From contig JAFGIH010000732.1 in NCBI GenBank assembly GCA_016929985.1, positions 1 through 12,269 of the forward strand: a stretch of DNA of 12,269 nt. The letters run 5' to 3'. The position numbers were made by a program, and so were the translations under genes. Below the pieces are notes generated by a model. The model was not told the DNA's origin and did no database searches. It saw only the letters and a list, made by a program, of their open reading frames with translations. The stretch comes from Thermoleophilia bacterium. Lineage in GTDB: Bacteria; Actinomycetota; Thermoleophilia; RBG-16-64-13. Numbering within the stretch: the stretch's first letter is position 1; every line of letters begins with the position of its first letter. This document shows positions 6,315 to 12,269 of the stretch, in pieces.

Positions 6315-9311
6315 ATGGACACCGTCGCCGATTCTGTCGCACGAGACCTCCGCCCGCTGATACGCGGCGATGTCGAGTTCGACCTCATCAGCCGCCGTCT
6401 GTACGCCACCGATGCTGGGCTCAGCCAGGTAGAGCCTCTCGGGGTCGTCTCACCCCGAGACGCCGAAGACGTGATGCGGCTGGTCAGCTACGCTGCCGAC
6501 CGGGGACTTTCGCTGGTGCCGCGCGGCATGGGCTCTGGTCTGAACGGGGCCGCGGTGGGCCCGGGCATCCAGGTCGACTTCACCCGCTATATGAACACCA
6601 TCTTGGAGGTCGCTCCCGACGCGTCGTGGGTACGGGTGCAGCCGGGCGTGGTGATGTCTTCGCTCAACCATCACCTACTACCGCACGGCGTCTTCTTCGC
6701 CCCCGACCCGTCCAGCGAGAACCACTGCTGCCTGGGCGGCATGATCGGCACCAACGCCTCCGGGGCCCGCTCGGTGGCCTACGGGGCCACCAAAGACCAT
6801 GTGCGCGCGCTGGACCTCGTCATGGCCGATGGCAGCGCATACCACGCTCAGGGCCTAGAGCTCGACGGGCCGGAGCTGTCCGCCTTCCTCGCCGGCGACA
6901 CCCTTGCCGCGCGGGCCTTCGCGGCGGTGTTGCCCGAGCTCCGCGACAAGGAGGAGTACATCCGCACGAACATGCCCCGGGTGGTCAAGAACTCGTGCGG
7001 CTACCGCATAGAGGCGGTGCTCGACCAGGGTGACCCCAGAGCAGTGCGTCGCGTCGCCAAGGCCGCTGACAAAACGTCCCGGCTCGCCCACCTGCAGCGA
7101 CTCTTCGTCGGGTCGGAAGGCACCCTGGGGCTGGTGACCGAGGCGACGCTCAACCTGGTGCCGCTGCCGAAGCAGCGCGGCATCGCCATGGCCTACTTTC
7201 CCTCGGTCTTCGCCGTGGGGGAGGCCGTTCCCGGCATTCTCGCCCTCGATCCCAGCGCGTGCGAGATCATGGACTCCCGCTTTCTGGCCATGGTGCGCAA
7301 GTACGACTCCCGCATGGATGCCATGCTGCCCAAGCAGAGCGACACGGCGTTGCTCATCGAGTTCGAGGGGGACGACGAAGCCGAGATCGATGAGAGGTTC
7401 GCGGTTCTTCGGAACTACTTGGGCTCCACAGCCGCCCTCAGCCTGGTCAGGGCGAAGACGGCCGCCGAGACCGAGCATCTCTGGAGGATACGTAGGTCAG
7501 CGGTGGCCTGGATCCAGCGCAACCCCGGCCCGCGCCAGCCGCTCCCCTTCATCGAAGACATCGCCGTGCATCCCACGGAAGTGGCGGCGTCCATCGCCTT
7601 CTTGCAGAAGGTCTTCGACCGCGAAGGAGTGGAGGCCATCATGGTGGGCCATGTGGGCGACGGCAACATCCACACCCGGCCCGTGCTCAGCCCCCGCGAC
7701 CCTAAGGATGCGGCCATCGTGCGGCGCATCTACGACGAGGTGTCCGCCTACGTTCTCAGCATCCACGGCACCATGGCGGGAGAGCATGGCGACGGTCTCA
7801 TCCACACTCCTCGTCTCCGTGAGATGTATGGGGACGAGATCTACGGGCTCTTCACCCGCATCAAGCAGGCCTTCGACCCCCAGAACACGCTCAACCCCGG
7901 CAAGAAGGTCGGACCACAAGGAGCGAGCGACACCCTCTTCAGGGATGTGCGCTACAGACCCGACTACCGCACCTTGCCCCAGAAGCCCATCCTGCACTTC
8001 CCGGAGCGGGGCTACGAAACCGACATTGAGATGTGTCACGGCTGCGCGGCTTGCAAGAGCGCGCTGGTCACCACCATGTGCCCTGTGTACAAGGCCACCC
8101 GCATCGAGCACGCCTCTCCGCGTGCCAAGGCCAACCTCCTGAGAGCGATCATCACGGGGGCACTCGATCCGGAGAGCACCTACGGCCTGGCGGCCGCCAA
8201 GACGGTGATGGACTACTGCATCGAGTGTGGCATGTGCGCCGTGGAGTGCCCGTCAAGCGTCAACATCCCCAAGTTGATGCTGGAGGCAAAGAGCAAGTAC
8301 CGGGCGTCGCACCGTGGCAAGCCGGTGGAGTTGATCCTGGGCCGGGCTGAGACGGTTTCGCGTCTGGGCCGCGCGGTGGCGCCCCTAGCCAATAGGCTGG
8401 TGAACCAGCCTGTGCTGCGACGACTGGCTGAACCTTTGGTGGGCATCGACCGGCGCCGGCCGATGGCGCCCTTCGCCCGGAAGACCTTCCGCCAGATTGC
8501 GGCGGGACGGGGACTAGGCAGCACCCAACCAGCCGCGGAGGCGGTGCCGGCCCCGACCGTCGCCTACTTCTACGATCTCTTCGCCAACTACAACGACCCC
8601 GAGCTGGCTCATACGGTCGAACGGGTATTGGCCGCGCACGGCGTGAGGGTCGTCCTGCCCGAACAGCGGGCGAGCGGTATCCCCGAGATGCTCTATGGCT
8701 ACGCCGATGCGGCCCGCGAAACCGCGGAGTTCAACGTCGCGGCCGCCCTGCCGTATGTGAAGGAGGGGGCGGTGCTCGTCAGCGCCGAGCCCACGGCCAC
8801 CTTCGCTTTCAAGGTGCACTACCCCGACTACCTCAGCAGCCCCGACTGCTCGTTGGTGGCCAACGCCGCCCGCGACCTGGGGGAATTCCTGGTGAGGCGG
8901 CGCGCCGACCATCCGGAGAGCGTCCCGGCCGCGGGCCGTCTGCGGGCAGCCCGTTCGTCAACGTCCGCCGCGCAGGGCGGCCGCCCGCTGCGGATCGCCT
9001 ACCATCAGCCCTGCCACCTGAAGGCCCAAGAGATCGGCAGCCCCGCGTTGGAGCTGCTACGTGAGATACCTGGGGTGGAGGTGATCGATCTCGCGGCCGG
9101 CTGCTGTGGCATGGCCGGCACCTTCGGCATGAAGGCCGGCACCTACGACTTCTCCATGCAGGTGGGCCAGCCCCTTTTCGACCGGGTGGCTGAGGTCGCA
9201 CCCGATCTCTTGGCCAGCGAGTGCAGCACCTGCCGCATGCAGCTGGCTCAGGCCACGGGGATCGAGACGGTGCACCCCGTCAGCCTGCTCGCGGAGGCGT
9301 ACGGGGTCTGA
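6315..9311 (+). CDS. FAD/Fe-S/CCG D-2-hydroxyacid dehydrogenase (YdiJ-like), 998 aa
   Basis: Three modules are fused. (1) A VAO/PCMH-type FAD-binding domain at about 36-283 (RGMGSGLNGAAVGPG at 70-84, GGMIGTNASGARSVAYG at 141-157, GSEGTLGLVTEA at 266-277) and a GlcD-type FAD-oxidase C domain with GHVGDGNIH at 445-453 and GEHGDG at 489-494. (2) Two [4Fe-4S] motifs, C574-C577-C580-C589-P and C635-C638-C641-C645-P. (3) One CCG domain, with C900 (YHQPCH), GCCG at 929-932 and SECSTC with C970 and C973. The order matches E. coli YdiJ (D-2-hydroxyglutarate dehydrogenase) and related D-lactate dehydrogenases; the substrate here is not decided by sequence. The enzyme would oxidise a D-2-hydroxyacid at FAD and pass electrons via Fe-S to a quinone or other acceptor at the inner face of the membrane; no membrane segment is seen. 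The frame stays open further upstream, but only as the antisense of corA, so ATG 6315 is chosen. Confidence 0.88.
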   Translation: MDTVADSVARDLRPLIRGDVEFDLISRRLYATDAGLSQVEPLGVVSPRDAEDVMRLVSYAADRGLSLVPRGMGSGLNGAAVGPGIQVDFTRYMNTILEVAPDASWVRVQPGVVMSSLNHHLLPHGVFFAPDPSSENHCCLGGMIGTNASGARSVAYGATKDHVRALDLVMADGSAYHAQGLELDGPELSAFLAGDTLAARAFAAVLPELRDKEEYIRTNMPRVVKNSCGYRIEAVLDQGDPRAVRRVAKAADKTSRLAHLQRLFVGSEGTLGLVTEATLNLVPLPKQRGIAMAYFPSVFAVGEAVPGILALDPSACEIMDSRFLAMVRKYDSRMDAMLPKQSDTALLIEFEGDDEAEIDERFAVLRNYLGSTAALSLVRAKTAAETEHLWRIRRSAVAWIQRNPGPRQPLPFIEDIAVHPTEVAASIAFLQKVFDREGVEAIMVGHVGDGNIHTRPVLSPRDPKDAAIVRRIYDEVSAYVLSIHGTMAGEHGDGLIHTPRLREMYGDEIYGLFTRIKQAFDPQNTLNPGKKVGPQGASDTLFRDVRYRPDYRTLPQKPILHFPERGYETDIEMCHGCAACKSALVTTMCPVYKATRIEHASPRAKANLLRAIITGALDPESTYGLAAAKTVMDYCIECGMCAVECPSSVNIPKLMLEAKSKYRASHRGKPVELILGRAETVSRLGRAVAPLANRLVNQPVLRRLAEPLVGIDRRRPMAPFARKTFRQIAAGRGLGSTQPAAEAVPAPTVAYFYDLFANYNDPELAHTVERVLAAHGVRVVLPEQRASGIPEMLYGYADAARETAEFNVAAALPYVKEGAVLVSAEPTATFAFKVHYPDYLSSPDCSLVANAARDLGEFLVRRRADHPESVPAAGRLRAARSSTSAAQGGRPLRIAYHQPCHLKAQEIGSPALELLREIPGVEVIDLAAGCCGMAGTFGMKAGTYDFSMQVGQPLFDRVAEVAPDLLASECSTCRMQLAQATGIETVHPVSLLAEAYGV

Positions 9312-9396
9312 GACGCCGCGAGACGACGGCGGCGACGTGCGACCGGCCGCGCAACTCGACGCCCCGGCTCCGCCCGCGAGGCGCCCCGGCGCCGGC

Positions 9397-9582
9397 CTAC
9401 TTGTCGCTGAACAGCACCCCGGCCTTCGCCCAGTTCTCCCGCGCGTAGTCTTCGATGATGATGTCCACCTGGTCGTCCGTGACACCGGTGAACTTCACGA
9501 CGACGTTGGTCAGTTCCTTGACCAGACGGCGCTTCTGATCGACGCTCCGTCCCTCGAGCATCTTCACTATGACGAGAGGCAT
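9397..9582 (-). CDS. 4-oxalocrotonate tautomerase-family protein, 61 aa
   Basis: Small tautomerases use an N-terminal proline, exposed when Met is removed, as the catalytic base. The sequence begins M-P-L-V and keeps the family motif LEGRS-DQK. Counting from Pro1, it aligns without gaps to Pseudomonas 4-oxalocrotonate tautomerase through residue 54. Pro1 and Arg11 are conserved, but Arg39 is Asp and Phe50 is Trp, so the classic 4-OT substrate is unlikely. The relatives with similar changes are Bacillus YwhB-type proteins of unclear physiological role. GGAGGAG lies six bases before the ATG. The gene is 45 bases downstream of the MazF-like toxin on the same strand, so it may be read from the same transcript. 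It converges with the 998-aa dehydrogenase across an 85-base GC-rich gap. Confidence 0.88.
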   Translation of the reverse strand: MPLVIVKMLEGRSVDQKRRLVKELTNVVVKFTGVTDDQVDIIIEDYARENWAKAGVLFSDK

Positions 9583-9627
9583 GCGATCCTCCTCCGAGTG
9601 GTGTAGCCGTCGCTGTACTGCTGGCGG

Positions 9628-9969
9628 CTAATCTACCCCACAGCCGGCGAGAAGTCCCAGTTGTGCCAGGATCGCTCGTTCCACTCTCTGAAGCTCAGAG
9701 GACGTGAGACTACCGGCTCGACCAGTGAGCCGAGTCTTAGCGACTGTGGTGAGCTGATCGGCCATGGTTTTGGCGGGCTTTCCAGCGAGTGTAACCAAGG
9801 CTTCGCTGGGATAGACCCGCTCCACGTTGCTCGTGAGAGGCACGACCTGAAGACGGTTGAGGTGGCGGTTGGAAGCGTCGTTGCTCACAATGAGGGCAGA
9901 ACGCTCTTTGCGGATCTCTCCGTCTTGGGAGGGACCAAAGGCCACCCACCATATTTCACCCCGCTTCAT
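9628..9969 (-). CDS. mazF: MazF/PemK-type endoribonuclease toxin, 113 aa
   Basis: MazF toxins cleave mRNA or other RNA at short sequence motifs to stop growth when the antitoxin is lost. The protein begins MKRGEIWWVAFGP, carries the family core IRKERSALIVSND (19-31), with the conserved Arg near 20-22, and VVPLTSN (42-48), with the conserved Thr/Ser. It continues with AKTMADQLTTVAKTRL (66-81), all in family order, at the usual length of about 110. The ATG lies inside the 3' end of the upstream antitoxin gene (14-base overlap, different frame), which indicates translational coupling. The long N-terminal extension possible in this frame is only the antitoxin shadow and is rejected. All visible core motifs are intact, so it is probably active. 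The RNA cleavage site cannot be predicted by eye. Confidence 0.92.
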   Translation of the reverse strand: MKRGEIWWVAFGPSQDGEIRKERSALIVSNDASNRHLNRLQVVPLTSNVERVYPSEALVTLAGKPAKTMADQLTTVAKTRLTGRAGSLTSSELQRVERAILAQLGLLAGCGVD

Positions 9970-10204
9970 CGCGGTTTCCCCAGGCGTCAGCCACGTCGCC
10001 CATTGTCCCCTCGACCCATTCGAGGGCTTCCCTCTCTCGAATCTCGTCCGCAGCCATCGCGGCGTAGGCCGCATCAACGTCTGCGCAGATGACGTGCGGG
10101 CGCGCCAAAGCCTCCAGAAACATGCTGATGTTCCGGGCCCCAATCACCTTGTGCAGGCCGTCGTAGACGTCTTCGGCCACGGTTATGGTGAGCTTCTTTC
10201 GCAT
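9956..10204 (-). CDS. antitoxin with ribbon-helix-helix-like N-terminus, 82 aa
   Basis: This is the gene just before the mazF-like toxin and overlaps it by 14 bases. The N-terminus, MRKKLTITVAEDVYDGLHKV, followed by ARNISMFLEALARPHV, reads as a short beta strand and two helices, the ribbon-helix-helix/CopG plan used for dimeric DNA binding. The acidic C-terminal part (about 43-82, DADEIREREALEWVEGT-like composition) is the expected disordered toxin-blocking tail. The ATG at 10204 has AGGA seven bases upstream. A palindromic operator overlaps the probable promoter right upstream, consistent with autorepression. The assignment as antitoxin rests on position, overlap and fold. The exact subfamily (MazE-like versus CopG-like) is uncertain. 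Confidence 0.85.
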   Translation of the reverse strand: MRKKLTITVAEDVYDGLHKVIGARNISMFLEALARPHVICADVDAAYAAMAADEIREREALEWVEGTMGDVADAWGNRDEAG

Positions 10205-10216
10205 GGCGCAGTCCTG

Positions 10217-10237
10217 TATACGTGTACTATACGTATA
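10217..10237. promoter_or_regulatory. palindromic operator/promoter of the toxin-antitoxin unit
   Basis: TATACGT (10217-10223) and ACGTATA (10231-10237) form a perfect 7-bp inverted repeat with a 7-base centre. On the minus strand a -10-like TATAGT lies at 10226-10231 inside the repeat, giving a start near 10219 and a leader of about 15 bases carrying the AGGA ribosome site. No clear -35 is seen. The location fits autorepression by the ribbon-helix-helix antitoxin. The AT-rich block stands out from its GC-rich surroundings. Confidence 0.6.
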
Positions 10238-10366
10238 TGTTACCACAAGCAGGCCTCCGTCGGGTGTTGCCACGCAGAGAAGACGATACGTGCGGGCAAG
10301 ACCCGACTTCGTGCAACTTGGGGTGGAAGCTGGCGCCTGGGCACATCAAGGCGCTCCAGACGTAGC

Positions 10367-10397
10367 ACAGCCGGCGCCCCGGAAGGGCGCCGGCTGT
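10367..10397. terminator. long GC-rich hairpin, probable terminator after sdhB
   Basis: A perfect 13-bp inverted repeat (ACAGCCGGCGCCC / GGGCGCCGGCTGT) encloses a 5-base loop (CGGAA). It lies 73 bases downstream of the sdhB stop. There is no T tract on the minus strand. On the plus strand the tail is TGTTC. GC-rich hairpins of this kind commonly serve as terminators in high-GC bacteria, but the direction is not certain. A looser third hairpin lies at about 10329-10360. Confidence 0.5.
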
Positions 10398-10428
10398 TGT
10401 TCGTCCGCTGGCCGCCTGTGAGTCCGCG

Positions 10429-10449
10429 GCGCGCAGCGCAGCTGCGCGC
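10429..10449. terminator. hairpin 20 bases after the sdhB stop
   Basis: An 8-bp perfect inverted repeat (GCGCGCAG / CTGCGCGC) has a 5-base loop, and the core GCGCAGCTGCGC is itself a 12-bp palindrome. Its position suggests an mRNA 3'-end stabiliser or a U-less terminator for the sdh operon. Confidence 0.4.
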
Positions 10450-10469
10450 GTCTCACCGGAGAGCGGCCT

Positions 10470-11198
10470 CTACTTGGCCTTCCCGAACAGCTTCCTGCGG
10501 ACCGCCGCCTTCTTGAGCCACTGGATGCCCTCGGTCGGACTCAGCTCCTTCGGGCACGCTTCCACGCAGTTCATGATGGTGTGGCACCGATAGACGCCGC
10601 GCTCGTTATTCCAGCGCGCGATCCGGTCTTTGCCACCCTCGTCGCGCGTGTCGACCTCGAAGCGATGGGCTTTCAGCAGAGCGGCCGGGCCGAGGTAGTT
10701 TTCCTCGCCCCAGGCCGACGGGCAACTCGAGTAGCAGCTGCCGCACAGGATGCAGTCCACCGGCATGTCGATCTTCTTCCGGTCCTTGGGCGACTGGATG
10801 ATCTCCTTCTCGGGATCAGGCGAGTGACGGATGAGCCAAGGCATGACGTACTCGTACTTGGCGAAGAACTCGTCCATATCGACCACCATGTCTTTCACCA
10901 GCGGCAGATGCGGCATGGGCGCCACTGTGATCAGGTCGGTGTCGAGGTGCTTCACGTTCGTCTGGCAGGCCAGCCGATAGGCTCCGTTGATGTACATGGC
11001 GCAACTGCCGCATACCGACGCCCGGCAGCAGTACCTGAAGCAGAGGCTGGCGTCGAACTTCTCCTGGATGTGGAAGAGGCCCTCGAGCACGGTGAGGTTC
11101 TCGCCCTCGTAGTGGACGGTGTATTCCTCCCAGTGAGCCTCGGGGTTCTTCTTGTCGCGCGGGTCTTGGCGCTTGAGACGAAACTTGATGTCAGGCAT
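10470..11198 (-). CDS. sdhB: succinate dehydrogenase/fumarate reductase iron-sulfur subunit
   Basis: This subunit carries electrons between the flavoprotein and the quinone site at the membrane, in the TCA cycle (succinate oxidation) or fumarate respiration. In the 242 residues all three cluster sites are present. The [2Fe-2S] ligands are C58-x4-C63-x2-C66-x11-C78. The [4Fe-4S] ligands are C149, C152, C155 and C215. The [3Fe-4S] ligands are C159, C205 and C211. The last two sets are each shifted by one from E. coli FrdB numbering. Motifs CILCGSCYSSCP and CHTIMNCVEACPKELSP are typical. The ATG overlaps the sdhA stop by one base (TGATG), so translation is coupled. No membrane anchor gene follows, so sdhC/D must lie upstream of sdhA or elsewhere. 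Sequence alone does not separate Sdh from Frd function. Confidence 0.95.
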   Translation of the reverse strand: MPDIKFRLKRQDPRDKKNPEAHWEEYTVHYEGENLTVLEGLFHIQEKFDASLCFRYCCRASVCGSCAMYINGAYRLACQTNVKHLDTDLITVAPMPHLPLVKDMVVDMDEFFAKYEYVMPWLIRHSPDPEKEIIQSPKDRKKIDMPVDCILCGSCYSSCPSAWGEENYLGPAALLKAHRFEVDTRDEGGKDRIARWNNERGVYRCHTIMNCVEACPKELSPTEGIQWLKKAAVRRKLFGKAK

Positions 11199-12269
11199 CA
11201 GTACTTCCGCTCCTGTAGCTCGAAGGTGCCGAGAGTCACGGGCTTGAAGTCCAGACGCGGAGCGGGTGACTCAGGCTCGTAGTGCGCCAGCGTGTGCTTC
11301 AGCCAGTTCGCGTCGTCGCGAGTGTTGAAGTCGGTACGGAAGTGAGCCCCGCGCGACTCCTGGCGTTGGATCGCCCCCAGGGCGACACAGAGAGACAGGT
11401 CGAGCATCCCCTCGAACTCCATCGTGCGGATCATGTCGATGTTGAACACGCTGCCGGTGTAGCGCAGGCTGATGTTCTTCACCCGTTCCTTGATGTCGAA
11501 CAGCTTGTCGATGCCGGCCTTCATGGTCGGTTCGTCACGGAACAAGAAGAAGTGGTCCTTCATCGCGGCGGTCATAGCCGTGCGGAGCGTATAGACGTTC
11601 TCAGTGCCGTTCTTAGCTGCCAACTCCTCCACCTTCTGCTCCATCATCTGAGCAGCGGAGAAGGCGGTACGAGCGTTCGGCCGCCTGTCGGTGAGGGTCT
11701 CCAGGTAGCGCACCACTTCCGCCCCCGCGCGGCGGCCGAACACGATGGTCTCGAGCAGGGAGTTGCCGCCCAGGCGGTTGGCTCCGTGCACCGAGACGCA
11801 GGCGCATTCACCCGCGGCGTAGAGTCCCGGCATGACCGTCGCGCCGTCGACGTTGGTGTCGATGCCGCCCATCCAGTAGTGCTGGACGGGAGTCACCGGG
11901 ATGGGCTCTTCTATCGGATCCACGCCTTCGAAGTGGATCGCCAGGTCGCGGATGCCGGGAAGCCGTTCGAGGATCTTCTCGGCGCCAAGATGCCTGAGGT
12001 CGAGGTGCACGTAGTCTTTGCCGTCGATACCGCGGCCTTCGTTGATCTCGGTCTGGATGGACCGGGAGGTGATGTCCCGCGGCGCAAGCTCCATGGCCTT
12101 GGGCACATACCTCTCCATGAGCCGCTCGCCCAAGCCGTTGATGAGGTAGCCGCCCTCTCCCCGCGCGCCCTCGGTCATGAGGATCTGCGTGGTCAAGAGC
12201 CCCGTCGGATGGAACTGCACGAACTCCATGTCCTTGAGCGGCACGCCCACGTAGTAGGCCATGAACATG
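11198..12269 (-). CDS. sdhA: succinate dehydrogenase/fumarate reductase flavoprotein subunit (5' end outside window)
   Basis: The last 356 residues of the FAD subunit are visible; the N-terminal Rossmann fold and the covalent-FAD His are beyond the window edge. Landmarks, numbered from the first full codon in the window: FHPTGL at 19-24, TEGARGEGG at 32-40, RDITSRSI at 64-71, HYWMGG at 130-135 and GECACVSVHGANRLGGNSLLE at 153-173. The last of these includes the Arg-containing substrate motif HGANRLG. The C-terminal helical domain has the family RQESRGAHFR segment. It oxidises succinate or reduces fumarate, in complex with the downstream iron-sulfur subunit. The stop TGA overlaps the sdhB ATG. 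Although the first in-window codon is ATG, homology shows it is internal. Confidence 0.95.
   Translation of the reverse strand, partial: MFMAYYVGVPLKDMEFVQFHPTGLLTTQILMTEGARGEGGYLINGLGERLMERYVPKAMELAPRDITSRSIQTEINEGRGIDGKDYVHLDLRHLGAEKILERLPGIRDLAIHFEGVDPIEEPIPVTPVQHYWMGGIDTNVDGATVMPGLYAAGECACVSVHGANRLGGNSLLETIVFGRRAGAEVVRYLETLTDRRPNARTAFSAAQMMEQKVEELAAKNGTENVYTLRTAMTAAMKDHFFLFRDEPTMKAGIDKLFDIKERVKNISLRYTGSVFNIDMIRTMEFEGMLDLSLCVALGAIQRQESRGAHFRTDFNTRDDANWLKHTLAHYEPESPAPRLDFKPVTLGTFELQERKY

Noticed and set aside
6855..8142. Long antisense and alternate-frame ORFs inside the dehydrogenase gene (for example minus 6855-7478, plus 7318-8142)
   Set aside because: They have shadow composition (Arg, Ser, Pro, His-rich), no recognisable motifs, and complete overlap with a well-supported gene. 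They are typical of GC-rich DNA.
9312..9396. Terminator between the dehydrogenase and the tautomerase
   Set aside because: Only a 5-bp GGCGC/GCGCC stem and a weak CGCCG/CGGCG pairing exist, with no T tract. This is not enough to call in such GC-rich sequence.
9970..10143. N-terminal extension of the MazF-like toxin
   Set aside because: It overlaps the antitoxin gene in another frame and is rich in Arg/Trp/Ser shadow sequence. MKRGEIWW is the canonical family start.
1..12269. CRISPR arrays, insertion sequences, integrase or att sites, prophage genes, tRNAs
   Set aside because: No spaced direct repeats, transposase or integrase motifs, or cloverleaf-like segments were seen on either strand.

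Overview
This is a GC-rich (roughly 60-65% by eye), gene-dense bacterial chromosomal segment with no rRNA, tRNA, CRISPR array or recognisable insertion sequence. The gene set fits a deep-branching or anaerobic-leaning member of the Actinomycetota: a DnaQ-type exonuclease fused to a UvrC-like nuclease, GTG starts, at least one apparently leaderless message, and GC-rich hairpins without long T tracts. This placement is an inference from gene content and base composition, not a measured phylogeny.

Left part (1-3307). The window opens inside a plus-strand exonuclease/GIY-YIG/UvrC-like repair protein. It meets, tail to tail with overlapping stop codons, a 61-residue minus-strand helix-turn-helix-like protein. 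That small gene has a 155-base leader with a strong sigma-70-like promoter, a possible 39-codon leaderless ORF and an intrinsic terminator, so the leader may be an attenuator or a short separate RNA. Next comes moeA (molybdenum cofactor insertion, minus strand). Divergent from moeA is a short FlgM-like anti-sigma factor gene. Its promoter resembles a flagellar sigma-28 promoter and overlaps the moeA promoter.

Middle (3308-9311). A 611-residue membrane protein has an extracytoplasmic fold like M28 aminopeptidases or eukaryotic GAA1 but lacks most of the zinc ligands; it is followed by at least seven further membrane segments. It converges on a CorA-type Mg2+/divalent metal channel across a short bidirectional hairpin. 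Divergent from corA is a 998-residue flavoprotein joining a GlcD/Dld-type FAD dehydrogenase, two [4Fe-4S] clusters and a CCG cysteine-rich domain (YdiJ/D-2-hydroxyacid dehydrogenase architecture), probably translated from a leaderless mRNA.

Right part (9312-12269), all minus strand. Read in transcription order, it holds the 3' part of a succinate dehydrogenase/fumarate reductase flavoprotein gene, the translationally coupled iron-sulfur subunit gene, two GC-rich hairpins, a MazF-type toxin-antitoxin pair with an inverted-repeat operator, and a small 4-oxalocrotonate-tautomerase-like enzyme. The respiratory theme links the 998-residue dehydrogenase and SdhAB, both of which feed electrons from organic acids towards the quinone pool. 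The other genes look like independent housekeeping or accessory units.

No large unknown multi-gene system is visible. The signals most worth following are the FlgM-like gene with its sigma-28-like promoter, the 1508-1700 leader, and the degenerate M28/GAA1-like membrane protein.
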